A DNA stretch of 13,587 bases from an uncultured Methylophaga sp. (GTDB lineage: Bacteria > Pseudomonadota > Gammaproteobacteria > Nitrosococcales > Methylophagaceae). A model generated the notes under the pieces. That model worked only from the letters and a program-made list of their open reading frames with translations. It was not told where the DNA came from and searched no databases. The translations under genes were made by a program, and so were the position numbers. How positions within the stretch are numbered: position 1 is the first letter of the stretch; each line of letters starts with the position of its first letter. The stretch is taken from positions 1 to 13,587 of the forward strand of contig CAMPHB010000008.1 in the NCBI GenBank assembly GCA_946885755.1, in the 5' to 3' direction. Positions 1-6,579 of this stretch are shown piece after piece.

Positions 1-1600
1 ATGCCTCACCACGGACATCAACGCCCTCCCAGAAACTATTAGTGCCCAGCAAAACTGCATTGCCATGCTCACGAAAGGCTTCCAGTAACTGGGCTTTACC
101 GCCACTGCCCTGCACCATTAACGGATAATCTGAATCAGCTAAGAGTTCAGCAACCTCGTGCAAGGTTTTATAGCTGGTAAACAATAAAAAGGTGCGGCCT
201 TCACTGAGGTTGATAACTTGCCGCGCTATATCTGCGACGTGCTGACTGTAAGCCCGGTCGGATGGCTCTACTGGGATTAGCGGCATATACAACAAGCTTT
301 GCTGTTGATAATCAAACGGGCTGTTCCAGTGCGCGGTATCGGCATCAAAAATACCCAGCTGCTGACAAAAGTGATTAAATTGGCCGGCCACGGTTAAGGT
401 TGCCGAAGTAAAAATCCAGGCCGCTGGTTTCTCTTCCAGCCAGTTCTGGAAATGGCCACTGATTTCAAACGGTGTGGCATGCAAAATAAAGCCAGAACTG
501 CGATTATCCAGCCACAACACCAGATTGGCATCACTGTGGTTATCAAAAAATAAATCCAGTAAATTCAGCAGGTTTTCAGCACGTTGCTGACATTGTTTGA
601 GACCCTGGCTGCGCTCTGCTGCCAATTTTAGCGTTTCATTAAGTAGGTCCAGCCGTTCCATGAGTTTGCTGTATTCATCACGGGTTTCATTATTTTCGAT
701 AAATGATTGCCAGGGACTGCGTAACTCCTGATTGCCCAGCAAAATCCGTAGCCGTTGCAAACAGCTCATCACCTGCTCGGCTTGTTCGCTGATAACCAGC
801 ATATCAGCGGCATCGGCCTGCATTTCCTGATTGGCATCACGGCATAATTCGGCAATCTGATGACTGCTTAGCCGGTGGCCGAGAAACTGGCTGGCAATCG
901 CCGGTAACTGGTGCGCTTCATCAATAATAAAAGCGTCCGCGTTAGGTAACACCTCGCCCTGACCGGCGGTTTTCAGCGCAAAATCAGACATCAATAAATG
1001 ATGATTGATAACCACTAAATCAGCTTCCTGAGCACGGCGGCGGGCTTCAACAATAAAACAATCCTGATATTCCGGGCATTGCTGGCCAAGGCAGTTTTCA
1101 ACTGTGGAGGTGACTCTCGGCCACAAACCACTGACATCATCAAGCAGACTGGTTTCACTTAAATCGCCGTTGTCACTTTGTTTGGACCAGTTGCGCAAAT
1201 CCTGCAATAACGGCCGTTGATATAGCAGTGCATCATCCTGCTCAGCCAGACCCAGACGGTGGTGACACAAATAATTACTGCGGCCTTTTAACACTGCCGC
1301 CTGAAACGGCACGCCCAGTGCTTTACGCAAAGTCGGCAAGTCGCGGTTAAATAATTGATCCTGAAGGTTTTTAGTGCCGGTGGAAATAAACACTTTTTGC
1401 CCTGACAAAATCGCCGGTGCCAGATAAGCAAAGGTTTTACCGGTGCCGGTGCCAGCTTCGGCAACCAAAATAGTGCCATTTTGCAGGGTTTGTGCGACCT
1501 TTTCGGCCATTTGCTGCTGGGCTTCGCGGGGCTGAAACCCTTTAATATGTCTTGCCAGCAGGCCGCCCTCGGTAAATACCGTCTGTAAATCGTCTTGCAT
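1..1600 (-). CDS. yoaA: YoaA-type ATP-dependent DNA helicase (DinG/XPD family), 3' end cut by window edge
   Basis: Iron-sulfur superfamily 2 helicase of the XPD/DinG group; in E. coli YoaA works with the Pol III chi subunit in tolerance of replication-blocking damage. About 533 codons are visible; E. coli YoaA is roughly 636 aa, so about 100 C-terminal residues, including the QxxGRxxR motif, lie beyond base 1. Visible landmarks: Walker A GTGTGKT at residues 50-56, four Fe-S cysteines at C112, C170, C175 and C181 (spacing C-x57-C-x4-C-x5-C), VVINHHLL near 196-203, the DEAH box at 227-230, a TSATL motif, and SFWEGVDVRGE at the truncated end. The N-terminal region (KGFQPREAQQQMA) matches YoaA better than the longer DinG. 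The ATG at 1598-1600 overlaps the TAA of the upstream gene by one base (TAATG), with AGGG 7 nt before it, so it is the last visible gene of a translationally coupled run. Family assignment is firm; the specific role is inferred from E. coli. Confidence 0.93.
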   Translation of the reverse strand, partial: MQDDLQTVFTEGGLLARHIKGFQPREAQQQMAEKVAQTLQNGTILVAEAGTGTGKTFAYLAPAILSGQKVFISTGTKNLQDQLFNRDLPTLRKALGVPFQAAVLKGRSNYLCHHRLGLAEQDDALLYQRPLLQDLRNWSKQSDNGDLSETSLLDDVSGLWPRVTSTVENCLGQQCPEYQDCFIVEARRRAQEADLVVINHHLLMSDFALKTAGQGEVLPNADAFIIDEAHQLPAIASQFLGHRLSSHQIAELCRDANQEMQADAADMLVISEQAEQVMSCLQRLRILLGNQELRSPWQSFIENNETRDEYSKLMERLDLLNETLKLAAERSQGLKQCQQRAENLLNLLDLFFDNHSDANLVLWLDNRSSGFILHATPFEISGHFQNWLEEKPAAWIFTSATLTVAGQFNHFCQQLGIFDADTAHWNSPFDYQQQSLLYMPLIPVEPSDRAYSQHVADIARQVINLSEGRTFLLFTSYKTLHEVAELLADSDYPLMVQGSGGKAQLLEAFREHGNAVLLGTNSFWEGVDVRGEA

Positions 1601-2496
1601 TACCATCCCTGTCGTAAATTCATTGCCCATATCCACAGGCTGCCACTGGCTAAAAATCCGGCTAGTGCCAGATAAAACTGCCACTGATAATGCCGTAATA
1701 GACGCTTTTCCGGCACTGCAGAAATAATATAGGGCTTACCATGTGGCCCTTTGCCAAGCACATGAATGGCATCTGCTGGCTGGCTTAACTGCTGCTCGCA
1801 GATATGCTTATTGGCATCGTTGACCGCCTGTTGCCATTCCTGTTCGCTGATATCTCCGTCTTTATCCTTGTCATAGCGTTTTAAAAGATTCTGAAAATCC
1901 TGTTTCCATTCGCGCAGCAATAAACTGACTTGTTCACGCATGATTTGTTGGCTGGCGGTTTGAATACTGCTAAACCAGCCCAGTGCATACAGTGGCTGCT
2001 GTTCCGTTAAAAACCACTCCTGATATCGGCGCTCCGCGTTGAGTTTGTCACGCCAGGCGCGTTTTTCAGCATGCAGAATATCCGCCTCATCCGGATCGAT
2101 GACACAAACACCGGTGTCATCACGCAGGTAAAACAAGGCATCACTGCGATAACGTTGTACCACCACCCAGCGGGTTCGCTGATTTTTGCCGTCGTAATAC
2201 GTTTGTTTTTGCTCAACGATATAGTTGAACCAGACACATCGGCGGCCAGAAATCGGTGATACCACTGGCGGGCCGGGCATTAACTCGGTGATGCCATTCA
2301 GTTCCACACAACCTTGCGATGCAGAGCGGATTTTGGCAGTGGCCTGTCCGGATAATAGCCGGCCGCGTTTCAGCGCGATGAATAAACGAATAAAACCATA
2401 GGTACTGCAGGCCAGCAGAAATACCGACAAAAACACGAACTCTGTACTGTCCAGCGCTCTAATAACGCCGGCAAGTGTGTCAATGGTTTGCTGCAT
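1600..2496 (-). CDS. GIDE/MULAN-like membrane protein with an EF-hand
   Basis: 298-aa protein with two membrane segments, at about residues 18-42 and 271-291, enclosing a large soluble part. Residues about 50-140 resemble the GIDE domain of the eukaryotic mitochondrial ligase MULAN: SASQGCVELNG, then PGPPVVSPISGRRCVWFNY. No RING finger is seen, so a ubiquitin-ligase activity is not implied; bacterial GIDE proteins have no settled function. Residues 209-220 read DKDKDGDISEQE, a canonical EF-hand calcium loop (acidic at positions 1, 3, 5, 7 and 12, Gly at 6, Ile at 8). Basic residues flank the inner side of both membrane segments (KRGR after the first, EKRLLRH before the second), which by the positive-inside rule would put the loop in the cytoplasm. 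The ATG follows the lemA stop with no gap (TAA|ATG), and an AGGG lies 4 nt upstream. A GIDE gene beside lemA is a pairing I have seen in other bacteria. The domain call is good, the function unknown. Confidence 0.82.
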   Translation of the reverse strand: MQQTIDTLAGVIRALDSTEFVFLSVFLLACSTYGFIRLFIALKRGRLLSGQATAKIRSASQGCVELNGITELMPGPPVVSPISGRRCVWFNYIVEQKQTYYDGKNQRTRWVVVQRYRSDALFYLRDDTGVCVIDPDEADILHAEKRAWRDKLNAERRYQEWFLTEQQPLYALGWFSSIQTASQQIMREQVSLLLREWKQDFQNLLKRYDKDKDGDISEQEWQQAVNDANKHICEQQLSQPADAIHVLGKGPHGKPYIISAVPEKRLLRHYQWQFYLALAGFLASGSLWIWAMNLRQGW

Positions 2497-3072
2497 TTAG
2501 CCCTGAAACAACGTTTTTATATCTACGTCGGCAGTTTCGCTGTCGCTGAATTCCAGCAACTCAAACGCCTGAAAGCGAAACAGACCGGCAATAATCAAAT
2601 CCGGAAACTGCTCAATTTGAATATTGTTGATATTGACGCTTTCGTTATAGAACTCACGGCGGTCGGCGATGGCATTTTCCAGACCGCTGATGCGTTGTTG
2701 TAAATGCTGGAATGACTCATTGGCTTTGAGTTCCGGATAGGCTTCGGCAACGGCAAATAAATTACCCAGGCCGAGGCGCATTTCAGTTTCAGCTAAGCCC
2801 AAAGCTCCCATATCGCCTTGCGCTTGAGCCTGAGAAACGGCGGCACGCGCCTGCATGACTTTTTCCAGCGTTTCCTGCTCAAACTGCATATATTTCCTGC
2901 AGGTTTCGACTAGTTTGGGCAGCTCTTCATGACGCTGTTTAAGCAGTATGTCGATATTTGACCAGGCTTTTTTGACGTTATGTTTTAAGGTCACCAGATG
3001 GTTAAAAATCACCACCGCATAAACCAGTATCACGGCGATGATCGCCCACAACACAAATTCGGCAATACTCAT
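2497..3072 (-). CDS. lemA: LemA family protein
   Basis: 191-aa LemA-family protein: a single N-terminal membrane anchor (about residues 5-24, short outside tail) followed by a long helical domain. Hallmarks are VTLKHNVKKAWSNIDILLKQR just after the membrane segment, then KLVET, the A-rich middle helix (MQARAAVSQAQAQ), NLFAVAEAYPELKANESF, ENAIADRREFYNESVNINN and the FPDLIIAGLFRF segment near the C-terminus. Length is usual for the family. LemA proteins are widespread in bacteria, but their biochemical role is not established; they recur beside membrane proteins linked to envelope stress. The ATG at 3070-3072 has a good Shine-Dalgarno (GGAGAGGG, 3 nt before the ATG). It lies 21 bp after the stop of the 174-aa gene, and its own TAA touches the ATG of the GIDE gene, so it is inside a four-gene operon. 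Identification is firm; function remains open. Confidence 0.93.
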   Translation of the reverse strand: MSIAEFVLWAIIAVILVYAVVIFNHLVTLKHNVKKAWSNIDILLKQRHEELPKLVETCRKYMQFEQETLEKVMQARAAVSQAQAQGDMGALGLAETEMRLGLGNLFAVAEAYPELKANESFQHLQQRISGLENAIADRREFYNESVNINNIQIEQFPDLIIAGLFRFQAFELLEFSDSETADVDIKTLFQG

Positions 3073-3093
3073 GATCCCTCTCCTGCTGCGCGA

Positions 3094-3618
3094 TTAACCG
3101 GTTTGATTATCCCATATTTCGGCTTCGGCGCCGCCACCTGCTGTCCAGACCAGTTTGCCGATAATTTTAAACTGCGCGACTGACATGGCGCCGCGTTTTT
3201 TACGTTTGCTGTCACGTCCGGCCAAAGCTGTTTCAATGTCTTCACGGCTGGCTTCGTAGATATCCAGTGGTTGATAGGCATCGTCAAATAGCACCAGTAC
3301 CACGCTATCCCAGTCCTGCTGTGGATTTATCTGACCGATCCGTGGTGTCGACGAGCGGCTTTCATCAAACAGTGCCCGGCCTTTGATGATAATACGCTGG
3401 CCTTGGCGATCACCCTTGCCCAACGCGTCATAAGCCAGACTGGCATCGTCGAGCAGTTGCAAATCCAGTGCTTTGGCAGCATCAAATCGGGCAATTTCAC
3501 CGGTGACGGGCAGTGTCGTGCCGGTCGTTTGTCGGTAACGGGCAGCCAGCTGACGCGTTTCGTGCATCAGTTTATCAATCGAATAAATATCGATACCGGA
3601 TTTTGCAAGTTCAGTCAT
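3094..3618 (-). CDS. Uncharacterised protein, possibly PD-(D/E)XK nuclease-like; first gene of the lemA-yoaA operon
   Basis: 174-aa soluble protein with no signal peptide or membrane segment. I do not recognise a named family with certainty. The layout E41 (TGEIARFDAAKALDL), D64 (SLAYDAL) and K79 (QRIIIKGR), followed by a strand-rich stretch (DWDSVVLVLFDDAY, then IYEAS), resembles the core of PD-(D/E)XK restriction-endonuclease-like folds. The usual acidic or Gln residue two before the Lys is Ile77, so it may be inactive, or the resemblance may be chance. The C-terminal part has a basic patch (RDSKRKKRGAMS) and ends WDNQTG. The frame could begin 15 bp upstream at a GTG (3631-3633), but that GTG has no Shine-Dalgarno and would encode its second and third residues within a TATAAT box. 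The ATG at 3616-3618 is preferred. It sits exactly where transcription from that box should begin, giving a probable leaderless mRNA. It is 21 bp upstream of lemA. Confidence 0.75.
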   Translation of the reverse strand: MTELAKSGIDIYSIDKLMHETRQLAARYRQTTGTTLPVTGEIARFDAAKALDLQLLDDASLAYDALGKGDRQGQRIIIKGRALFDESRSSTPRIGQINPQQDWDSVVLVLFDDAYQPLDIYEASREDIETALAGRDSKRKKRGAMSVAQFKIIGKLVWTAGGGAEAEIWDNQTG

Positions 3619-3624
3619 AGCGGC

Positions 3625-3630
3625 ATTATA
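3625..3630 (-). promoter_or_regulatory. Candidate -10 box for the four-gene lemA/yoaA operon
   Basis: On the minus strand a perfect TATAAT ends seven bases before the A of the chosen ATG (3618), so the predicted transcription start falls on that A. No good -35 hexamer is found 16-18 bp upstream, where the T-run and stem of the preceding terminator sit (closest is ATCAGG). The -10 match is exact, but the promoter is not proven. Confidence 0.5.
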
Positions 3631-3636
3631 CACAGC

Positions 3637-3673
3637 AAAAAAAACGGCCTGATCGCATTAGCGGTCAGACCGT
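3637..3673 (-). terminator. Rho-independent terminator downstream of the fae homolog
   Basis: Read on the minus strand, a 13-bp stem (3661-3673 with 3644-3656, one G-U wobble and one C-A mismatch) closes a TAAT loop (3657-3660) and runs straight into a track of eight Ts (3637-3644). It begins 72 bp beyond the stop of the fae homolog and oriented to end that transcript. On the plus strand the 3' side lacks a T-run, so it works in one direction. It also insulates fae from the four-gene operon that begins a few bases later. Confidence 0.88.
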
Positions 3674-3745
3674 CAAATTATTTAAGGCTGTGAATTAACC
3701 TATGAAGTTAAGACCATCGCCTCAAGTCAAAAATTTCCGGTTTGC

Positions 3746-4294
3746 TTATTTTTTAGCATCCAGTTCTTTTTGATAATACTTGTGGACCAGTTTTTCCTGG
3801 TTTTCCAGCAGATAATCAATGCTTGGTTCATTGTTCATTGCTTTTTCAATCGCCCGGGTGGTGGCCCGGCGATGTACATCGAACAAGGCTTCATGATCCA
3901 GATTTTCGATGGTGGTAATGCCCGGATTCAACCATACCGAAACGATAATACCCAGATCATTGGCTTTTTCTTTGGGGATTGTGCCGTTACGAACTGCATC
4001 GAGAACACCGTTGGCAATCGCGCCTTGAACGGTACCCATCAGAATGTTGGTGTAGGCAGTCTTCTTAACGGTCACTTTACTGACCATAATGGTCGCCGGA
4101 CGCACCTGCATATCAGTGTTCATCAGCGCCAAAACCCGTGAGTGACCTTGTACTTGATCGCCCATCAGGTTGGCAAAAGCGGTACCAAATGGACCATCCA
4201 GTTCGCCAATAACCACTTCTGGTTCAGCCGCTGTTAACGGTGGGCCGTCAGCGATCAAAGCTTCGCCGGTACGCATAATAATTCTGTCACTCAT
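3746..4294 (-). CDS. fae: Formaldehyde-activating enzyme homolog (divergent Fae, Fae2-like)
   Basis: 182-aa member of the Fae family. Classical Fae catalyses condensation of formaldehyde with tetrahydromethanopterin (H4MPT) to methylene-H4MPT in the cytoplasm of methylotrophs. Family features are plain: GEALIADG near the N-terminus, VVIGELDGPFGTAFANLM, VRPATIMVSKVTV, a GTVQGAIANGVLDAVRNGTIP block, and KANDLGIIVSVWL. By-eye alignment with Methylorubrum extorquens Fae puts Glu-Pro (AEPEVVIG) where the enzyme has Ala-His (AHIDLIIG); that His is the proposed catalytic acid. The AQHG of classical Fae reads VQGA. This is therefore more like the Fae homologs of unclear role than the main enzyme. The frame stays open 22 codons upstream to 4360, but the ATG at 4292-4294 is chosen: an AGGAG (4304-4308) precedes it by 9 nt, and family homology starts here. 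No other H4MPT-pathway gene is in the window. Family membership is certain, activity uncertain. Confidence 0.93.
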   Translation of the reverse strand: MSDRIIMRTGEALIADGPPLTAAEPEVVIGELDGPFGTAFANLMGDQVQGHSRVLALMNTDMQVRPATIMVSKVTVKKTAYTNILMGTVQGAIANGVLDAVRNGTIPKEKANDLGIIVSVWLNPGITTIENLDHEALFDVHRRATTRAIEKAMNNEPSIDYLLENQEKLVHKYYQKELDAKK

Positions 4295-4331
4295 CGGATT
4301 GTGCTCCTTTGATTTCTTGGTAAAACAATCA

Positions 4332-4360
4332 ATTATCCCCATCAGCAGCATTCGCCGCAA
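4332..4360 (-). promoter_or_regulatory. Candidate sigma-70 promoter for the fae homolog
   Basis: On the minus strand TTGCGG (4355-4360) and GATAAT (4332-4337) are separated by exactly 17 bp, about 38 bp ahead of the fae ATG. The -10 matches consensus at five of six positions, the -35 only at three. Expected start near 4325 gives a leader of about 30 nt carrying the AGGAG site. Confidence 0.45.
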
Positions 4361-4394
4361 GTTTGAAAGACTTTATGCAATTGCGCTGGGCCGC

Positions 4395-4400
4395 TAAAAT
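4395..4400 (+). promoter_or_regulatory. Possible -10 box for the globin/MPT-binding operon
   Basis: TAAAAT lies 23 bp before the globin ATG and matches the -10 consensus at five of six positions. The best -35 at 16 bp spacing is TTATGC, a poor match. The GAGG before the ATG serves as ribosome site. Weak evidence; the divergent fae and globin promoters would share a 129-bp gap. Confidence 0.3.
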
Positions 4401-4423
4401 ACTGACTTTAACGAGGATCGTAG

Positions 4424-4819
4424 ATGAGTGATATGCAAACCCCTTATCAGCGGATCGGCGGCGAAACTGCGGTCCGGCAACTGGTGAAACACTTTTACCA
4501 GATCATGTCGGAAACACCGCAGACAGATATTATTCGCCGGCTGCATCCTGAGGATATTCAGGGCAGTGAAGACAAATTATTCTGGTTTTTAAGTGGTTGG
4601 TTGGGTGGCCCGCAATTGTATGTGGAAAAGTTTGGTCATCCCCGGTTGCGGGCGCGGCATTTGCCGTTTTCGATTGGCATCGAAGAGCGTGACCAGTGGT
4701 TGTATTGCATGGCACAAGCACTGAAAAAAATGGATTTAGAGCCATTATTTGCCGAACAATTGATGGCTTCTTTTGCCCAAACCGCAGACTTTATGCGTAA
4801 TCGGCCGGAATCGTCATGA
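4424..4819 (+). CDS. Group II truncated hemoglobin (trHbO type)
   Basis: 131-aa 2-over-2 globin that binds heme in the cytoplasm. Group II features in order: YQRIGGETAVRQLV at the N-terminus, HFY with the distal B10 Tyr at Y25, KLFWFLSGWLGGPQLYVEKFGHPRLRARHLPF with proximal F8 His H79, and RDQWLYCM containing the group II G8 Trp, W92. Length is normal. Group II globins have been linked to oxygen, NO or peroxide handling; which applies here cannot be read from sequence. The ATG has a modest GAGG site. Its stop TGA overlaps the start of the next gene (ATGA), so the two are translated together. It is divergent from the fae homolog. Confidence 0.93.
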   Translation: MSDMQTPYQRIGGETAVRQLVKHFYQIMSETPQTDIIRRLHPEDIQGSEDKLFWFLSGWLGGPQLYVEKFGHPRLRARHLPFSIGIEERDQWLYCMAQALKKMDLEPLFAEQLMASFAQTADFMRNRPESS

Positions 4820-5562
4820 ATATAAGTGCACTCATCATTGGTGATGAAATCCTCAGTGGTAAACGCCAGGACAAACATTTTGACTTTCTCAAACAACTGC
4901 TGGGCGAACGTAACCTGGAGCTGAGCAGTGTATTAATGGTCGGTGATGATCCCGATCAACTGGAACGCTGTCTGCGGTTTTCAATGGCCAGTGACAATTT
5001 GGTATTCAGCTTTGGTGGTATTGGCGCAACGCCCGATGATCGTACCCGGCAAACGGTCGCCAAGATAGCTGGTGTGCCGATATCGCCCCACCCTGAAGCT
5101 ATCGCGCTGATTGAAAAACAATTTGCTGAGCGCGCTTATCCTAACCGGATTTTGATGGGTTATTTGCCGGAAGGCGCCGGCATTATTCCCAATCCGGTCA
5201 ATCAGGTGCCGGGCTTTAGTTTTGGTCATCATTATTTTATGCCCGGGTTTCCGGAAATGGCCTGGCCAATGTGCCGCTGGATTTTGGATAACCTCTATGC
5301 CGATCTGAAGAATCAGCGGCCGGCATATGAAGAAATCATTTTTGTCCGTGGTGGGCGTGAATCTGACCTGCTGGGCATCATGCAGCAAATTGATCGTGAC
5401 TACCCTGCCCTGAAACTCTCCAGCCTGCCGCATTTAGCTGAGCCGCCGCATATCGAAATGAGTCTGCGTGGTGAACAGCAACAGGTGCAAGAAGCGATGG
5501 CGTTGTTAAAAACCGCGATTATCGCCGCTGGTTTTAGCTCGCAGGATCAACTGACCCAGTGA
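4816..5562 (+). CDS. Molybdopterin-binding domain protein (stand-alone MoaB/CinA N-terminal type)
   Basis: 248-aa protein of the MoCF/MPT-binding fold shared by MoaB, MogA, MoeA and the N-terminal half of CinA. Landmarks are IGDEILSGK at 8-16, VGDDPDQLERCLR around 42-54, and the substrate-loop motif GGIGATPDDRT at 67-77, which replaces the more usual GGLGPTxDDxT. The C-terminal amidase half of full CinA is absent; instead a roughly 90-residue tail contains FVRGGRESDLLGIMQQI. A role in molybdenum cofactor or nucleotide-linked chemistry is suggested by the fold only. Start is the ATG overlapping the globin stop (ATGA); there is no strong Shine-Dalgarno, which fits coupled translation. Its last 16 bases overlap the end of the opposite-strand AEC permease gene. 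Confidence 0.85.
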   Translation: MNISALIIGDEILSGKRQDKHFDFLKQLLGERNLELSSVLMVGDDPDQLERCLRFSMASDNLVFSFGGIGATPDDRTRQTVAKIAGVPISPHPEAIALIEKQFAERAYPNRILMGYLPEGAGIIPNPVNQVPGFSFGHHYFMPGFPEMAWPMCRWILDNLYADLKNQRPAYEEIIFVRGGRESDLLGIMQQIDRDYPALKLSSLPHLAEPPHIEMSLRGEQQQVQEAMALLKTAIIAAGFSSQDQLTQ

Positions 5563-6461
5563 AACCAGACGGGCAAGGTCACCAGACAGACAATTGTCGT
5601 TAAGGTCACCGCGGCAGCATACAAAGCGCTGTCGAGTTCATATTGCTCACAGATCACAAAACCAAACACCATGGTCGGCATGGCCGCTGCCAGCACCACG
5701 GTTTGCGCAATTTGCAGTGGCAAATCGATAAACTGCGTCACCGACCAGACAATCGCCGGCGCCAGCCCCAGACTAATCACTACCACTGGCAATAATAGTG
5801 GCAGCAGCCGGATATGCAGGCTTTGCCAGCGGATGCTCATGCCCAGTGCAATCAGCATCAGTGGCACCACGCCGCCCGATAAAGTCTGCAATGCATCATG
5901 GACCAATGCTGGCCGGCTGACCTCAAAAACATTAAGCAAAACGGCAATGGTGACCGCCCACAGTGGCGGAATACGCAGCAGCGCCTTCAATGGATGCAGG
6001 TTGGCATCAGAGGTACCGAAATGCCGGGCCATTAAGATACCGACAGTCATTAATATCGGTGTACAGGCAAATAAATCGTATTGCAGGATCAAGGAGTTTG
6101 ACCAGTTGCCTAACGCCTGATCTAAAACCGGTAGCCCCAGATAGGTGACATTGGGAAACGCCGCCGCCAGTAACAATGCACCGGTTTGCTGTCGGTTGAC
6201 ATGAATAAACTGCATCACCAGCCACATCGCCAGCATGGCACCCGCCAATGCGGTCATGGCGATCAGCGAAATTTGCAGTGAATGAGTGGATAACTCTGTC
6301 TGCCAGATAACGTCAATAATCAATGCCGGCAGCAGAATATAAAACACCAGATCGGTCAGCGCCCGGCGATGCGACGATGATGGGATATGGCTGGGCGCCA
6401 GTTTTTGCCAGGCAGCACCACAGGCAATCAATAACGCCATTTGAGCTAAAACTGTCAGCAT
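5547..6461 (-). CDS. AEC family transporter (auxin efflux carrier-type permease)
   Basis: 304-aa inner-membrane permease of the AEC family (related to malate permeases and the plant PIN fold). The chain is almost wholly hydrophobic with about ten predicted membrane helices. The pattern FPNVTYLGLPVL at 102-113 is the family's N-x-x-F/Y-x-GLP signature in the fourth segment, and MPTMVFGFVICEQY near the end matches the repeat in the second half, as expected for an inverted-repeat transporter. Substrate cannot be told from sequence; organic-acid anions are typical. The ATG at 6459-6461 has AGG about 8 nt ahead. The gene faces away from lapD and converges on the molybdopterin-binding gene with a 16-bp overlap of coding ends. 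Confidence 0.88.
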   Translation of the reverse strand: MLTVLAQMALLIACGAAWQKLAPSHIPSSSHRRALTDLVFYILLPALIIDVIWQTELSTHSLQISLIAMTALAGAMLAMWLVMQFIHVNRQQTGALLLAAAFPNVTYLGLPVLDQALGNWSNSLILQYDLFACTPILMTVGILMARHFGTSDANLHPLKALLRIPPLWAVTIAVLLNVFEVSRPALVHDALQTLSGGVVPLMLIALGMSIRWQSLHIRLLPLLLPVVVISLGLAPAIVWSVTQFIDLPLQIAQTVVLAAAMPTMVFGFVICEQYELDSALYAAAVTLTTIVCLVTLPVWFHWVS

Positions 6462-6550
6462 CCGTTAAACCTGGGGTCATGGAAAAAGCTGATCCTAGCA
6501 ATCAGGCATCCAAAACAAAAGAAACTCGCTGTTTAATGCGCCTTTGACGC

Positions 6551-6579
6551 TTGCCCTGCAGCGGGTGGCAGCGTATTGT
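6551..6579 (+). promoter_or_regulatory. Candidate promoter for lapDG in the divergent 192-bp gap
   Basis: TTGCCC (6551-6556) and TATTGT (6574-6579) are spaced by 17 bp, each with four of six consensus bases, giving a leader of roughly 65-70 nt to the lapD ATG. The rest of the gap (6462-6653) between the AEC permease and lapD has no gene that I can support; a weak leftward -10 (TAGGAT) for the permease is possible but not listed. Confidence 0.35.

Noticed and set aside
1600..2496. True E3 ubiquitin ligase
   Set aside because: No RING finger cysteine/histidine pattern; only the GIDE domain resemblance.
3619..3633. GTG start five codons upstream for the 174-aa gene
   Set aside because: No ribosome site, and its second and third codons form the TATAAT box.
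3637..3673. The hairpin as a plus-strand terminator
   Set aside because: Read on plus, the stem is preceded by As and followed by mixed sequence, without a T-run.
4295..4360. 22-codon N-terminal extension of the fae homolog
   Set aside because: No family homology, and the AGGAG site sits before the internal ATG; the extension also covers the likely promoter.
4816..5562. Full-length CinA (nicotinamide-nucleotide amidase)
   Set aside because: Only the MPT-binding half is present; there is no room for the C-terminal deamidase before the stop.
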